A stretch of DNA of 8,230 nt from SIG710 sp045651985 (lineage in GTDB: Bacteria > Bacillota > Clostridia > Oscillospirales > CAG-272): positions 1-8,230 of the forward strand of contig JAZRTK010000038.1 of NCBI GenBank assembly GCA_045651985.1, written 5' to 3'. Positions within the stretch are counted from its first letter, which is position 1. Every line of letters starts with the position of its first letter. The position numbers and the translations under genes were made by a program. Below, piece by piece: positions 1 to 6,299 of this stretch. The notes under the pieces were generated by a model that had not been told where the DNA came from, did no database searches, and worked only from the letters and a program-made list of their open reading frames with translations.

Positions 1-660
1 TATGATTTCAAGTCGAAAAAGCCCTTGGTGCTCATCGTCCACACTCACGGCACCGAGGCATATACGGCAGAAGGTGCTGACGGCTACAACGATACGGGAA
101 ATCTTTGGCGATCGAGCAACACAAAGGAAAATATAGTAGCGGTGGGCGCCGTTATGGCGCAGGTATTGGAGGAAAACGGAATCCCCACCCTGCACTGCCA
201 GATAATGCACGACAAGGAAAGCTACAACGACGCATACACCTATTCCGCCGCCACTATCAAAAAGTATTTGAAGCAATATCCCTCAATAAAATACGTTTTT
301 GACGTTCATCGGGACGCCATAATCTCCTCGGACGGGTCACTTATCAAGGGTGTCACCGAAATAGGCGGGGAAAGTGTAGCTCAGGTCATGTGCGTAGCGG
401 GCAGCGACTTCAAGGGGGCAGATTATCCTCATTGGGAAGCAAATCTTGCCTTTGCGCTAAGGTTGAGAGCGGTTTTAAACGAAAAAAATCCCTCCCTTTG
501 CCGTCCCGTTTATCTTCGCGGTGCAGCGTACAATCTGCAATACACCGTGGGAGGTTCGCTTCTTCTTGAGATCGGCAGCAGCGGGAACACCTTAAACGAA
601 GCAAAGCGCGCCGCTGTTCACGTAGCGGAGGCTCTCGCAAAGATGATCGGAGGAAAATAA
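1..660 (+). CDS. spoIIP: Stage II sporulation protein P (SpoIIP), 3' part
   Basis: SpoIIP is a membrane-anchored peptidoglycan amidase/endopeptidase that works with SpoIID and SpoIIM to thin septal wall during forespore engulfment. The reading frame is open from base 1, so the N-terminus (membrane anchor) lies outside the window; 219 residues remain, ending in TAA. The TTG at base 25 is probably an internal Leu codon, not a start. The catalytic domain is visible: HTHGTEAY at residues 14-21 of the fragment (His and Glu expected to bind zinc), DVHRDA around residue 103 (second His), and LLLEIGSSGNT near residue 190, whose Glu is the expected catalytic acid. All key residues are present, so the enzyme looks intact at this end. 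It converges on the hydrogenase operon and shares a terminator hairpin with it; no functional link is implied. Family assignment is confident from the motif set and order. Confidence 0.93.
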   Translation, partial: YDFKSKKPLVLIVHTHGTEAYTAEGADGYNDTGNLWRSSNTKENIVAVGAVMAQVLEENGIPTLHCQIMHDKESYNDAYTYSAATIKKYLKQYPSIKYVFDVHRDAIISSDGSLIKGVTEIGGESVAQVMCVAGSDFKGADYPHWEANLAFALRLRAVLNEKNPSLCRPVYLRGAAYNLQYTVGGSLLLEIGSSGNTLNEAKRAAVHVAEALAKMIGGK

Positions 661-662
661 AG

Positions 663-692
663 AAAGGGGACTTTCGTATGAAAGTCCCCTTT
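663..692. terminator. Bidirectional rho-independent terminator between spoIIP and hydA
   Basis: A perfect 13-bp inverted repeat (663-675 pairing with 680-692) encloses the 4-base loop GTAT. On the + strand it begins 2 bases after the spoIIP stop and is followed by AGGTTTTAATT. On the minus strand it lies 9 bases past the hydA stop and is followed by a T-rich run (CTTTATTTT). It therefore fits as terminator for both converging units. The + strand U-tract is interrupted by AGG, so efficiency in that direction may be lower. Confidence 0.88.
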
Positions 693-701
693 AGGTTTTA
701 A

Positions 702-2447
702 TTAAAGGCCGCGCTTTACGTAATGAGTGTGGAGAATGTGGTGAGCCTTTTCGCTGTTGGGCGCTCCGAAGTACTCGTCGTAGAGCTTCATGCACGCTGC
801 GTTATCCTGACTCTTTCTGATGTCACATTCCTTATCGTCGTTGTAGAGAACAGCCGCACGAACTGCGCGCAGGTCTGTCGTCATACGAACGGACGCGGGC
901 TGATAGGGCTGACCGCCGCCGTTTACACAGCCGCCGGGACAAGCCATAACCTCGATGAACTGAACGTCAACCTCGCCTGCCTGAACAGCCTTCAGAAGCT
1001 TCTTTGCGTTTGCAGTACCGGAAGTAACAGCAACCTTGATAGTTGTGTCGCCGATTGTGTACGTTGCGAACTTAACGCCCTCAACACCACGAACCTCGGG
1101 GAAGTCAACCAGGTCAAGCTTCTTACCTGCGATAACCTCTCCCGCATAACGGAGAGCTGCCTCCATAACGCCGCCGGTTGCACCAAAGATAGCGCCTGCG
1201 CTGGAGCCGATCTCAAACGGTACGTCGAACTCAGAGTCTTCAAGTGCTCTGAAGTCGATACCTGCGATCTGGATCATTCTTGCAAGCTCTCTTGTTGTGA
1301 TAGCCGCATCTACGTCGGGAACGCCTGCTGCGCTCTGTCCGTCACGTCCTACCTCGAACTTCTTTGCTGTACAGGGAATTGCGGATACGAAATAGATATC
1401 CTTGGGATCCCAACCCATCTTTTCGGCATAATATGTCTTGGCGACCGCGCCGAACATCTGCTGAGGAGACTTGCATGTAGAGAGGTTCTCCGTCATTTCG
1501 GGGAAGTAATGCTCGCAGAACTTGATCCATCCGGGAGAGCAGGACGTGATCATGGGGAGAGCTCCGCCATTCTTGATTCTGCCGATAAGCTCGTTAGCTT
1601 CCTCGATGATCGTAAGGTCAGCTGTGAGGTTCATGTCGTAAACGCCGTCGAAGCCAAGCTTCTTCATAGCTGTTACCATCTTACCCTCGCAGTCTGTACC
1701 GGGCTCGTAGCCGAAGCACTCACCGATCTGAGCACGAACGGAAGGAGCTGCGCAGATGAGAACGTGCTTTGTAGGATCTGCGATAGCCGCAAATACCTTC
1801 TCGGAGTCGTCTCTCTCGTGGAGAGCGCCCGTAGGACAAGCAACGATACACTGACCGCAGTTAATGCAGGATGTATCAGCGAGCTTACCCTCAAATGCAG
1901 TTCCGATGTGTGTGTCAAAGCCACGGTCGTTAGCTCCTATAACGCCTACGCCCTGAATGTGAGCACAAGCAGCTACGCAGCGGCGGCAAAGTACGCACTT
2001 GGAGTTATCACGGATGATAGAAACGGAAGAATCATCGATTTCAGACTCTGTCTTAACACCAACGTAGTAGTTCTCGTTTACGCCGTAGTCCTTGCAGAGC
2101 TTCTGAAGCTCGCAGGTGGTGGAACGGACGCAGGAGAGGCACTCCTTATTATGGTTAGAAAGAAGAAGCTGAAGGTTCATCTTTCTGGAAGCGATGATCT
2201 TAGGTGTGTTTGTAAGGATAGACATACCCTCAGTGCAAGGATATACGCAAGCGGTTACCATACGGTAAGGTCTGCCGCCCTCGGATACCTCAACAAGGCA
2301 AAGACGGCATGCGCCGATCTCGTTTATATCCTTAAGATAGCAAAGTGTGGGGATCTCTACCTTTGCAGCTCTTGCTGCTTCAAGAACAGTGGAGCCTTTT
2401 GCAACGGCATAGTCTACGCCGTTAATTTTAACGTTAATAGTTTCCAT
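702..2447 (-). CDS. hydA: [FeFe] hydrogenase catalytic subunit HydA (NADH/ferredoxin-linked type)
   Basis: Catalytic subunit of a soluble multimeric [FeFe] hydrogenase that makes or consumes H2; 581 residues. Domains in order: plant-type [2Fe-2S] domain (C36, C47, C50, C67); His-ligated [4Fe-4S] motif (H99, C103, C106, C112); two [4Fe-4S] clusters (C151/C154/C157/C161 and C194/C197/C200/C204); then the H-cluster domain from about residue 215, with L1 TSCSPGW (301-307), L2 IPCTAKKFE (357-365), L3 EVMACPGGCVNGGGQP (from 499), and the small-subunit-like tail (about 525-581). Residues matching the CpI proton path are kept (C303, E283, E286, R290, S323). Two positions are unusual: Ser304 where most have Cys, and Ile357 where most have Met. 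The ATG has AAAGGAG 9 bases upstream, overlapping the region of the hydB stop, so it is co-translated with hydB. It is the last gene before the terminator. Family is certain; the bifurcating role is inferred from the HydB partner. Confidence 0.96.
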   Translation of the reverse strand: METINVKINGVDYAVAKGSTVLEAARAAKVEIPTLCYLKDINEIGACRLCLVEVSEGGRPYRMVTACVYPCTEGMSILTNTPKIIASRKMNLQLLLSNHNKECLSCVRSTTCELQKLCKDYGVNENYYVGVKTESEIDDSSVSIIRDNSKCVLCRRCVAACAHIQGVGVIGANDRGFDTHIGTAFEGKLADTSCINCGQCIVACPTGALHERDDSEKVFAAIADPTKHVLICAAPSVRAQIGECFGYEPGTDCEGKMVTAMKKLGFDGVYDMNLTADLTIIEEANELIGRIKNGGALPMITSCSPGWIKFCEHYFPEMTENLSTCKSPQQMFGAVAKTYYAEKMGWDPKDIYFVSAIPCTAKKFEVGRDGQSAAGVPDVDAAITTRELARMIQIAGIDFRALEDSEFDVPFEIGSSAGAIFGATGGVMEAALRYAGEVIAGKKLDLVDFPEVRGVEGVKFATYTIGDTTIKVAVTSGTANAKKLLKAVQAGEVDVQFIEVMACPGGCVNGGGQPYQPASVRMTTDLRAVRAAVLYNDDKECDIRKSQDNAACMKLYDEYFGAPNSEKAHHILHTHYVKRGL

Positions 2448-2464
2448 TATTTAAGTCTCCTTTC

Positions 2465-4276
2465 TCAACCCTTAGAAATTGCGTTGAACTTACAGCCTGC
2501 TACGCATGCGCCGCACTTCACGCACTTGCTCTGGTCGATAGTAAGCGAAGGAAGCTTATGACCGGGAGCGATATAATCTGTCTTTATGATCGCATTTGCA
2601 GGGCAGTTCCTTGCGCACATTCCGCAACCGATACACTTCTCCTGATCGATCTTATACTGGATAAGCTTCTTACATACGCCTGCGGGACACTTCTTATCAA
2701 CGATATGAGCGATGTACTCATCCTTGAAGTAACGAAGTGTGGAAATAACAGGGTTAGGAGCTGTCTGACCAAGACCGCAGAGAGATGCACTCTTGATGTA
2801 GTTGCAGAGTTCTTCCATGCGATCCAGGTCCTCAAGCTCGCCGTTACCGGAAATGATCTTGTCAAGGAGCTCGAGAAGACGTCTTGTACCAACACGGCAA
2901 GGTGTGCACTTACCGCAGGACTCATCAACGGTAAAGTCGAGGAAGAAACGCGCAATGTCAACCATACAGTTATCCTCGTCCATAACGATAAGTCCGCCGG
3001 AGCCCATCATGGAGCCGATCTCGATAAGGTTATCATAGTCGATAGGAGTGTCAATGAGGTGAGCAGGGATACATCCGCCGGAAGGTCCGCCCGTCTGAGC
3101 AGCCTTGAACTTCTTACCGTTGGGGATACCGCCGCCGATCTCTTCAACTACTTCGCGGAGAGTTGTTCCCATAGGAACCTCAACCAGACCTGTGTTTGTG
3201 ATCTTACCGCCAAGTGCGAATACCTTTGTTCCCTTGGACTTCTCTGTACCCATGGAAGCGAACCATTCGGGACCGTTGAGAATGATCTGGCAGATATTTG
3301 CGTAAGTCTCTACGTTGTTGAGGATAGTGGGCTTACCAAACAGACCCTTTACTGCGGGGAAGGGAGGACGGGGACGGGGCTCGCCGCGGTGTCCTTCGAT
3401 ACTTGTCATAAGAGCTGTTTCCTCACCGCAAACGAAAGCACCTGCGCCGAAACGGAGCTGGATATCAAAGTTGAAGCCTGTGTCGAAGATGTTCTTACCA
3501 AGGAGGCCGTATTCTCTTGCCTGCTTGATAGCTATCTCAAGGCGGTTGATAGCAATAGGATACTCTGCTCTTACGTAGATGTAACCTGTATCTGCGCCGA
3601 TAGCGTAACCTGCGATAGCCATTGCCTCAAGAACTGAGTGGGGGTCGCCCTCAAGAACGGAACGGTCCATGAACGCACCGGGGTCACCCTCGTCTGCGTT
3701 ACAGCCAACGTACTTCTGGCCTGCGGGCTGGTCAGCCGCAAACTGCCACTTGAGACCCGTGGGGAATCCTCCGCCCCCGCGTCCGCGAAGTCCGGAAGCC
3801 TTGATCACGTCGATAACCTCCTGGGGAGTCATCTCTGTAAGTACCTTACCGAGAGCCTGGTAACCGTCTGTACCGATGTACTCCTCAATATTCTCGGGGT
3901 TGATTACGCCGCAGTTACGGAGAGCAACGCGGTGCTGCTTCTTATAGAACGTTGTCTCGGAGAGAGCAAGGAAATCCTTGTTACCGTCGTTTTCCTCAAC
4001 GTGGAGAAGGCGCTCAACCACACGGCCCTTGATAAAGTGCTCCTGAACGATCTCCTCAACGTCCTCAGGCTGAACGTGAGAATAGAAGGTTCCCTCGGGA
4101 TATACGATAACGATAGGGCCGTTTGCGCAAAGTCCGAAACAACCTGTCTGAACGACCTTGATCTCGTCTGTGAGGTTATTGGCAGCAAGCTGCTTCTCCA
4201 TTACGTCAATGATCTTGGTGCTTCCGGAAGAAGTACAGCCTGTACCGCCGCAAATAAGTACATGTGAACGAATCAT
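2465..4276 (-). CDS. hydB: Hydrogenase NADH/FMN subunit HydB (NuoF-like)
   Basis: Diaphorase-type subunit expected to bind FMN, exchange electrons with NAD(H), and pass them to HydA and ferredoxin; 603 residues, cytoplasmic. Domains in order: thioredoxin-like [2Fe-2S] domain (C9, C14, C45, C49); NuoF core with GLRGRGGGGFPTGLKW (161-176) and NADEGDPGAF (192-201) for FMN/NADH; the GEETALMTSIEG and GEPRPRPPFP stretch; an N3-type [4Fe-4S] site (C454, C457, C460, C500); and two C-terminal ferredoxin clusters (C548/C551/C554/C558 and C585/C588/C591/C595). This fusion of Trx-like, NuoF and 2x[4Fe-4S] parts is the HydB architecture of trimeric bifurcating hydrogenases, longer than plain NuoF. H524, C530 and C535 just before the ferredoxin part could form an extra metal site. 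The ATG is supported by a strong SD 10 bases upstream. It lies 17 bases before hydA in the same direction. Confidence 0.95.
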   Translation of the reverse strand: MIRSHVLICGGTGCTSSGSTKIIDVMEKQLAANNLTDEIKVVQTGCFGLCANGPIVIVYPEGTFYSHVQPEDVEEIVQEHFIKGRVVERLLHVEENDGNKDFLALSETTFYKKQHRVALRNCGVINPENIEEYIGTDGYQALGKVLTEMTPQEVIDVIKASGLRGRGGGGFPTGLKWQFAADQPAGQKYVGCNADEGDPGAFMDRSVLEGDPHSVLEAMAIAGYAIGADTGYIYVRAEYPIAINRLEIAIKQAREYGLLGKNIFDTGFNFDIQLRFGAGAFVCGEETALMTSIEGHRGEPRPRPPFPAVKGLFGKPTILNNVETYANICQIILNGPEWFASMGTEKSKGTKVFALGGKITNTGLVEVPMGTTLREVVEEIGGGIPNGKKFKAAQTGGPSGGCIPAHLIDTPIDYDNLIEIGSMMGSGGLIVMDEDNCMVDIARFFLDFTVDESCGKCTPCRVGTRRLLELLDKIISGNGELEDLDRMEELCNYIKSASLCGLGQTAPNPVISTLRYFKDEYIAHIVDKKCPAGVCKKLIQYKIDQEKCIGCGMCARNCPANAIIKTDYIAPGHKLPSLTIDQSKCVKCGACVAGCKFNAISKG

Positions 4277-4286
4277 TTGTTTTGTT

Positions 4287-4294
4287 CCTCCTTA
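4287..4294 (-). promoter_or_regulatory. Strong ribosome binding site for hydB overlapping the upstream stop codon
   Basis: Read on the minus strand this is TAAGGAGG, 10 bases before the hydB ATG. Its first three bases are the TAA stop of the preceding [2Fe-2S] gene, so termination of one gene places ribosomes on the start signal of the next. This fixes the hydB start and argues for translational coupling. Confidence 0.85.
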
Positions 4295-4663
4295 GTTAAG
4301 TCCTTCAACCTTGGTGTACTCGGTAACCACCTTGCCGCCCTTGATGTGCTTCTCGAACACCTCGCGAGCCTTTTCGGGAGTCATCTTCACGTAAGTGATC
4401 TTCTCTTCTCCCGCACGTGTTACCTCAACGATAGGCTCGAAACGGCACATACCGATACAGCCTGTCTGGGATACGGAAACCTCGCCTGCAAGTCCGGACT
4501 TGTCAAGCTCTTCAACGAAAGCGTTGAGAACGGGACGAGCGCCTGCTGCGATTCCGCACGTTGCCATGCCGACAACGATTCTGGTGTCATTGCTACCTTC
4601 GCGAACAGCAATCTTGTTCTTCATACGATCTCTGATCGCGGAAAGTTCTGCCAATGTTTTCAT
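4292..4663 (-). CDS. Thioredoxin-like [2Fe-2S] ferredoxin-domain protein (NuoE C-terminal-like) of the hydrogenase operon
   Basis: A 123-residue protein whose fold resembles the [2Fe-2S] half of NuoE/HydC and the N-terminal domain of HydB. Conserved blocks are GMATCGIAAGARPV (32-45) and SQTGCIGMCRFEPIVEV (65-81). Only three cysteines occur (C36, C69, C73); the position matching C9 of HydB is Val31, so the classic Cys-x4-Cys pair is incomplete. The N-terminal helical domain of full NuoE (about 70-80 residues) is absent. It probably joins the hydrogenase complex as a small electron-transfer or structural subunit next to HydB. AAAGGAA 9-10 bases upstream supports the ATG. It is the first gene of the catalytic half, behind an AT-rich 42-base gap. 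Similar genes occur between a kinase-like gene and hydB in clostridia as far as I recall. Role inferred from context; fold assignment is good. Confidence 0.85.
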   Translation of the reverse strand: MKTLAELSAIRDRMKNKIAVREGSNDTRIVVGMATCGIAAGARPVLNAFVEELDKSGLAGEVSVSQTGCIGMCRFEPIVEVTRAGEEKITYVKMTPEKAREVFEKHIKGGKVVTEYTKVEGLN

Positions 4664-4727
4664 AACTCTTTGTTCCTTTCAAATATTAGAATTATTTATT
4701 ATAATTTAATATAATTCATTCAAGTAG
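4664..4727 (-). promoter_or_regulatory. Possible internal promoter before the catalytic genes
   Basis: This AT-rich stretch covers the 42-base gap and the end of the upstream gene. On the minus strand it contains an exact TATAAT (4703-4698). No good -35 sits at 17 bases (TACTTG at 4726-4721); TTGAAT at 4723-4718 is closer to consensus but only 14 bases away. There is no terminator hairpin in the gap, so read-through from the regulatory genes is also expected. AT-rich DNA yields TATAAT by chance often, hence the low confidence. Confidence 0.3.
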
Positions 4728-5245
4728 TCCCTCACCCACGCAAGGACCTCGGGGGAAGACAGAGGAACGTCGTCTCCCAGCATCTCCCGCATTTCCTTTG
4801 TGGAAAGGCTTATTTCTTTGTCTCCTATCTTATGGGAGAACTCGAAATCTATTTGGTCCGCCCCGTGAATAAGGGTGCAGACAGTATCGACTATATCGCC
4901 CAAAGGGATAAAATCAATACTGTTTTTATTAAAGGATGCAAAGACCCGTGTTCCGTGGTCTTCAAATTCCTTTTCGCTCTTTGATATAATCTCAAAGCTT
5001 CCGCCCGTCATCTCAGCTTCCATTTTTAAAAACGGAAGTCCAAGACCCACCTTTCTGGTCTTTCTCGTGGTGGTAAAAGGGTTTGTCACGTTTTCCAAGA
5101 AATCCTTTTCCATACCGCAGCCGTCGTCCGTTATGGCAAACGCAAGAGTGTCATCGTCCTCGGTAATTTCGATCTTGACGCAACTTGCTCTCGCCTTTAC
5201 GGAGTTTTGCGCAATATCGAGAATATTCAAAGAAAGTTCTTTCAT
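4706..5245 (-). CDS. Stand-alone GHKL (histidine-kinase-type) ATPase domain protein
   Basis: A 179-residue protein made mainly of an HATPase_c domain. Motifs: N-box LNILDIAQNSVKA (Asn14), G1 box DDGCGM (40-45), NPFTTTR (55-61) resembling the F-box region, and G2 box VGLGL (66-70). There is no sensor, membrane segment or phospho-accepting His/dimerisation helix, so it is not a complete two-component kinase. It could phosphorylate a protein partner, as anti-sigma kinases do, or act as an ATP-dependent switch. A further C-terminal region of about 75 residues (from roughly 105) has no motif I recognise. The ATG at 5245 is preferred over a TTG at 5254: it forms an ATGA overlap with the PHP gene stop, and no good SD is visible, which fits translational coupling. 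A gene of this type commonly sits beside clostridial hydrogenase subunits; its role there is unknown to me. Confidence 0.85.
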   Translation of the reverse strand: MKELSLNILDIAQNSVKARASCVKIEITEDDDTLAFAITDDGCGMEKDFLENVTNPFTTTRKTRKVGLGLPFLKMEAEMTGGSFEIISKSEKEFEDHGTRVFASFNKNSIDFIPLGDIVDTVCTLIHGADQIDFEFSHKIGDKEISLSTKEMREMLGDDVPLSSPEVLAWVRDYLNELY

Positions 5246-5973
5246 TTTGTGCAAATAAGCTCTATCAGCCGCTCTCTTACAAGAGCTGAGCTGTAAGGCT
5301 CGTCCTCCAGCATAACGTAATTTTCGGCTTCGCTTATATCCCAGAGATAATGAGCGTCCGAGTCAACAAGTATTTTCTTTGCCTCAAGTCCGTATTTTTC
5401 GGTATACTCCTGTATCTTTTCGCGGTCGCGCATTTCGATACAATCAAAATGCGGCTTCTCGGGCAATGCGCCAAGCGCGGAAATTATTCCGTTCTCTTCC
5501 CTGTCTATATGAGCGGGAAAAGCCGCGCCGCCAAAGCGTTTTACCAGCTTCACCGATTCCTCAATAGAAAGAATGGAAGCGTTGAGCAGAAGATCTTCCT
5601 CCTCGCCGATCAAACGGTCGTTTTCGCCAAAGACCAGCTGATCTCCGAAAATATCCTTTCGGTTTTTATACAGAATTCTGTACTTTCTGTATTCTTCTTC
5701 AAATTCTTCCGCGCTTTCAAGGGTCGGAAACAGCGCAACCACATGCACGTCCTCCGCCGTCGTCATCTCAATGCCGGCTACCGGCACGATACCGTACTTT
5801 TTTGCCGCCGAAAAGAACGCTCGGCAGTTTTTGGTGGTATTGTGATCGGTCAGCGCAACAATATTCAGCCCGTTGAGCGATGCCATACCGGCAATGTTCT
5901 CGGGAGTCATATCGTTATCGGCACAGGGTGACAGGCAGGAATGAATATGAAGGTCATAAAAATACTTGTTCAT
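5242..5973 (-). CDS. PHP-domain metal-dependent phosphoesterase
   Basis: A 243-residue PHP (polymerase and histidinol phosphatase) family protein, cytoplasmic, expected to bind two or three divalent metals and cleave a phosphoester. Metal-binding motifs are all present: DLHIHSCLSPC (H9, H11) with D21, TDHNT (D43, H44), GIEMTT (E69), H77 in DVHVV, FPAHID (H155) and DSDAH (D206, H208). The single-domain layout resembles RNase AM/YciV-type nucleoside bisphosphate phosphatases more than the polymerase-linked forms, but the substrate cannot be read from sequence. The ATG overlaps the TGA of the upstream DRTGG gene by ATGA, and its own TGA overlaps the ATG of the next gene the same way, so the three are tightly coupled. 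Its place between an H-cluster sensor protein and kinase-like ATPases suggests it removes phosphate from a signal nucleotide or from a protein of the module; that is inference. Confidence 0.9.
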   Translation of the reverse strand: MNKYFYDLHIHSCLSPCADNDMTPENIAGMASLNGLNIVALTDHNTTKNCRAFFSAAKKYGIVPVAGIEMTTAEDVHVVALFPTLESAEEFEEEYRKYRILYKNRKDIFGDQLVFGENDRLIGEEEDLLLNASILSIEESVKLVKRFGGAAFPAHIDREENGIISALGALPEKPHFDCIEMRDREKIQEYTEKYGLEAKKILVDSDAHYLWDISEAENYVMLEDEPYSSALVRERLIELICTK

Positions 5974-6296
5974 ATTGTTTTTGAAAGCTCAACACAGAAC
6001 TGGTAAAGAGGAAGACTCGTTCTGAGCAGATTGACGCCTTTACTCCTTGCCGTGTCGAGAATTTCATCTGTAACTTCACAGTCCTCGCAAATGACGCAGG
6101 CAGCAACGTCGGCAAGTGATGCCACCGCTACCACGTTTATGTTAGTCATAATAGTCGCCCATACGCAGCCCGATTCCGCTCTGCCCATTACCCAGCTGAG
6201 CAGGTCTCCGGCATATGCGCCTTCGATCTCCTTTTCGGGGCACGGGAGAGAGAGAGTTTCAAGCTTAAGTTTCTCGGCAAGCTCGCAAACCTTCAT
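5970..6296 (-). CDS. DRTGG-domain protein (second copy)
   Basis: A 108-residue protein consisting of one DRTGG domain, the fold also found in the middle of phosphotransacetylase-like proteins and next to CBS domains in pyrophosphatases. Recognisable blocks are GAYAGDLLSWVMGRA (26-40), WATIMTNINVVAVASLADVAACVIC (46-70) and a C-terminal region with GVNLLRTSLPLYQF. There are no catalytic motifs or membrane segments; such domains are thought to bind a ligand, possibly a nucleotide, or to mediate regulation. GGAG lies 8-9 bases before the ATG, inside the final codons of the H-cluster gene only 3 bases upstream, and the TGA overlaps the PHP start (ATGA). Together with the first DRTGG gene (from 8230) it flanks the ATP-binding and H-cluster genes. 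Domain assignment is good, function unknown. Confidence 0.82.
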   Translation of the reverse strand: MKVCELAEKLKLETLSLPCPEKEIEGAYAGDLLSWVMGRAESGCVWATIMTNINVVAVASLADVAACVICEDCEVTDEILDTARSKGVNLLRTSLPLYQFCVELSKTI

Positions 6297-6299
6297 AAT

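Noticed and set aside
25..27. TTG as the real start of spoIIP
   Set aside because: The frame stays open to base 1 with sensible residues, no SD precedes the TTG, and SpoIIP needs an N-terminal anchor, so the gene is truncated by the window edge.
723..2561. A 612-codon open frame on the + strand opposite hydA
   Set aside because: It is exactly codon-aligned with hydA and arises because hydA avoids TTA, CTA and TCA codons. The translation is Cys/Leu/Val-rich with no recognisable domain, and hydA has full family motifs.
2558..4267. Two abutting open frames on the + strand (2558-3637 and 3638-4267) opposite hydB
   Set aside because: Also codon-aligned antisense shadows; the single stop between them is the complement of one TCA codon in hydB. 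No SD-supported gene or domain is visible.
5252..5254. TTG start for the GHKL ATPase gene
   Set aside because: The ATG at 5245 gives the family-like start MKELSLNILDIAQNS and an ATGA overlap with the PHP stop; the TTG has no SD and adds only three residues.
5350..5931. A 193-codon + strand open frame opposite the PHP gene
   Set aside because: Codon-aligned shadow of a gene with complete PHP metal motifs; no independent support.
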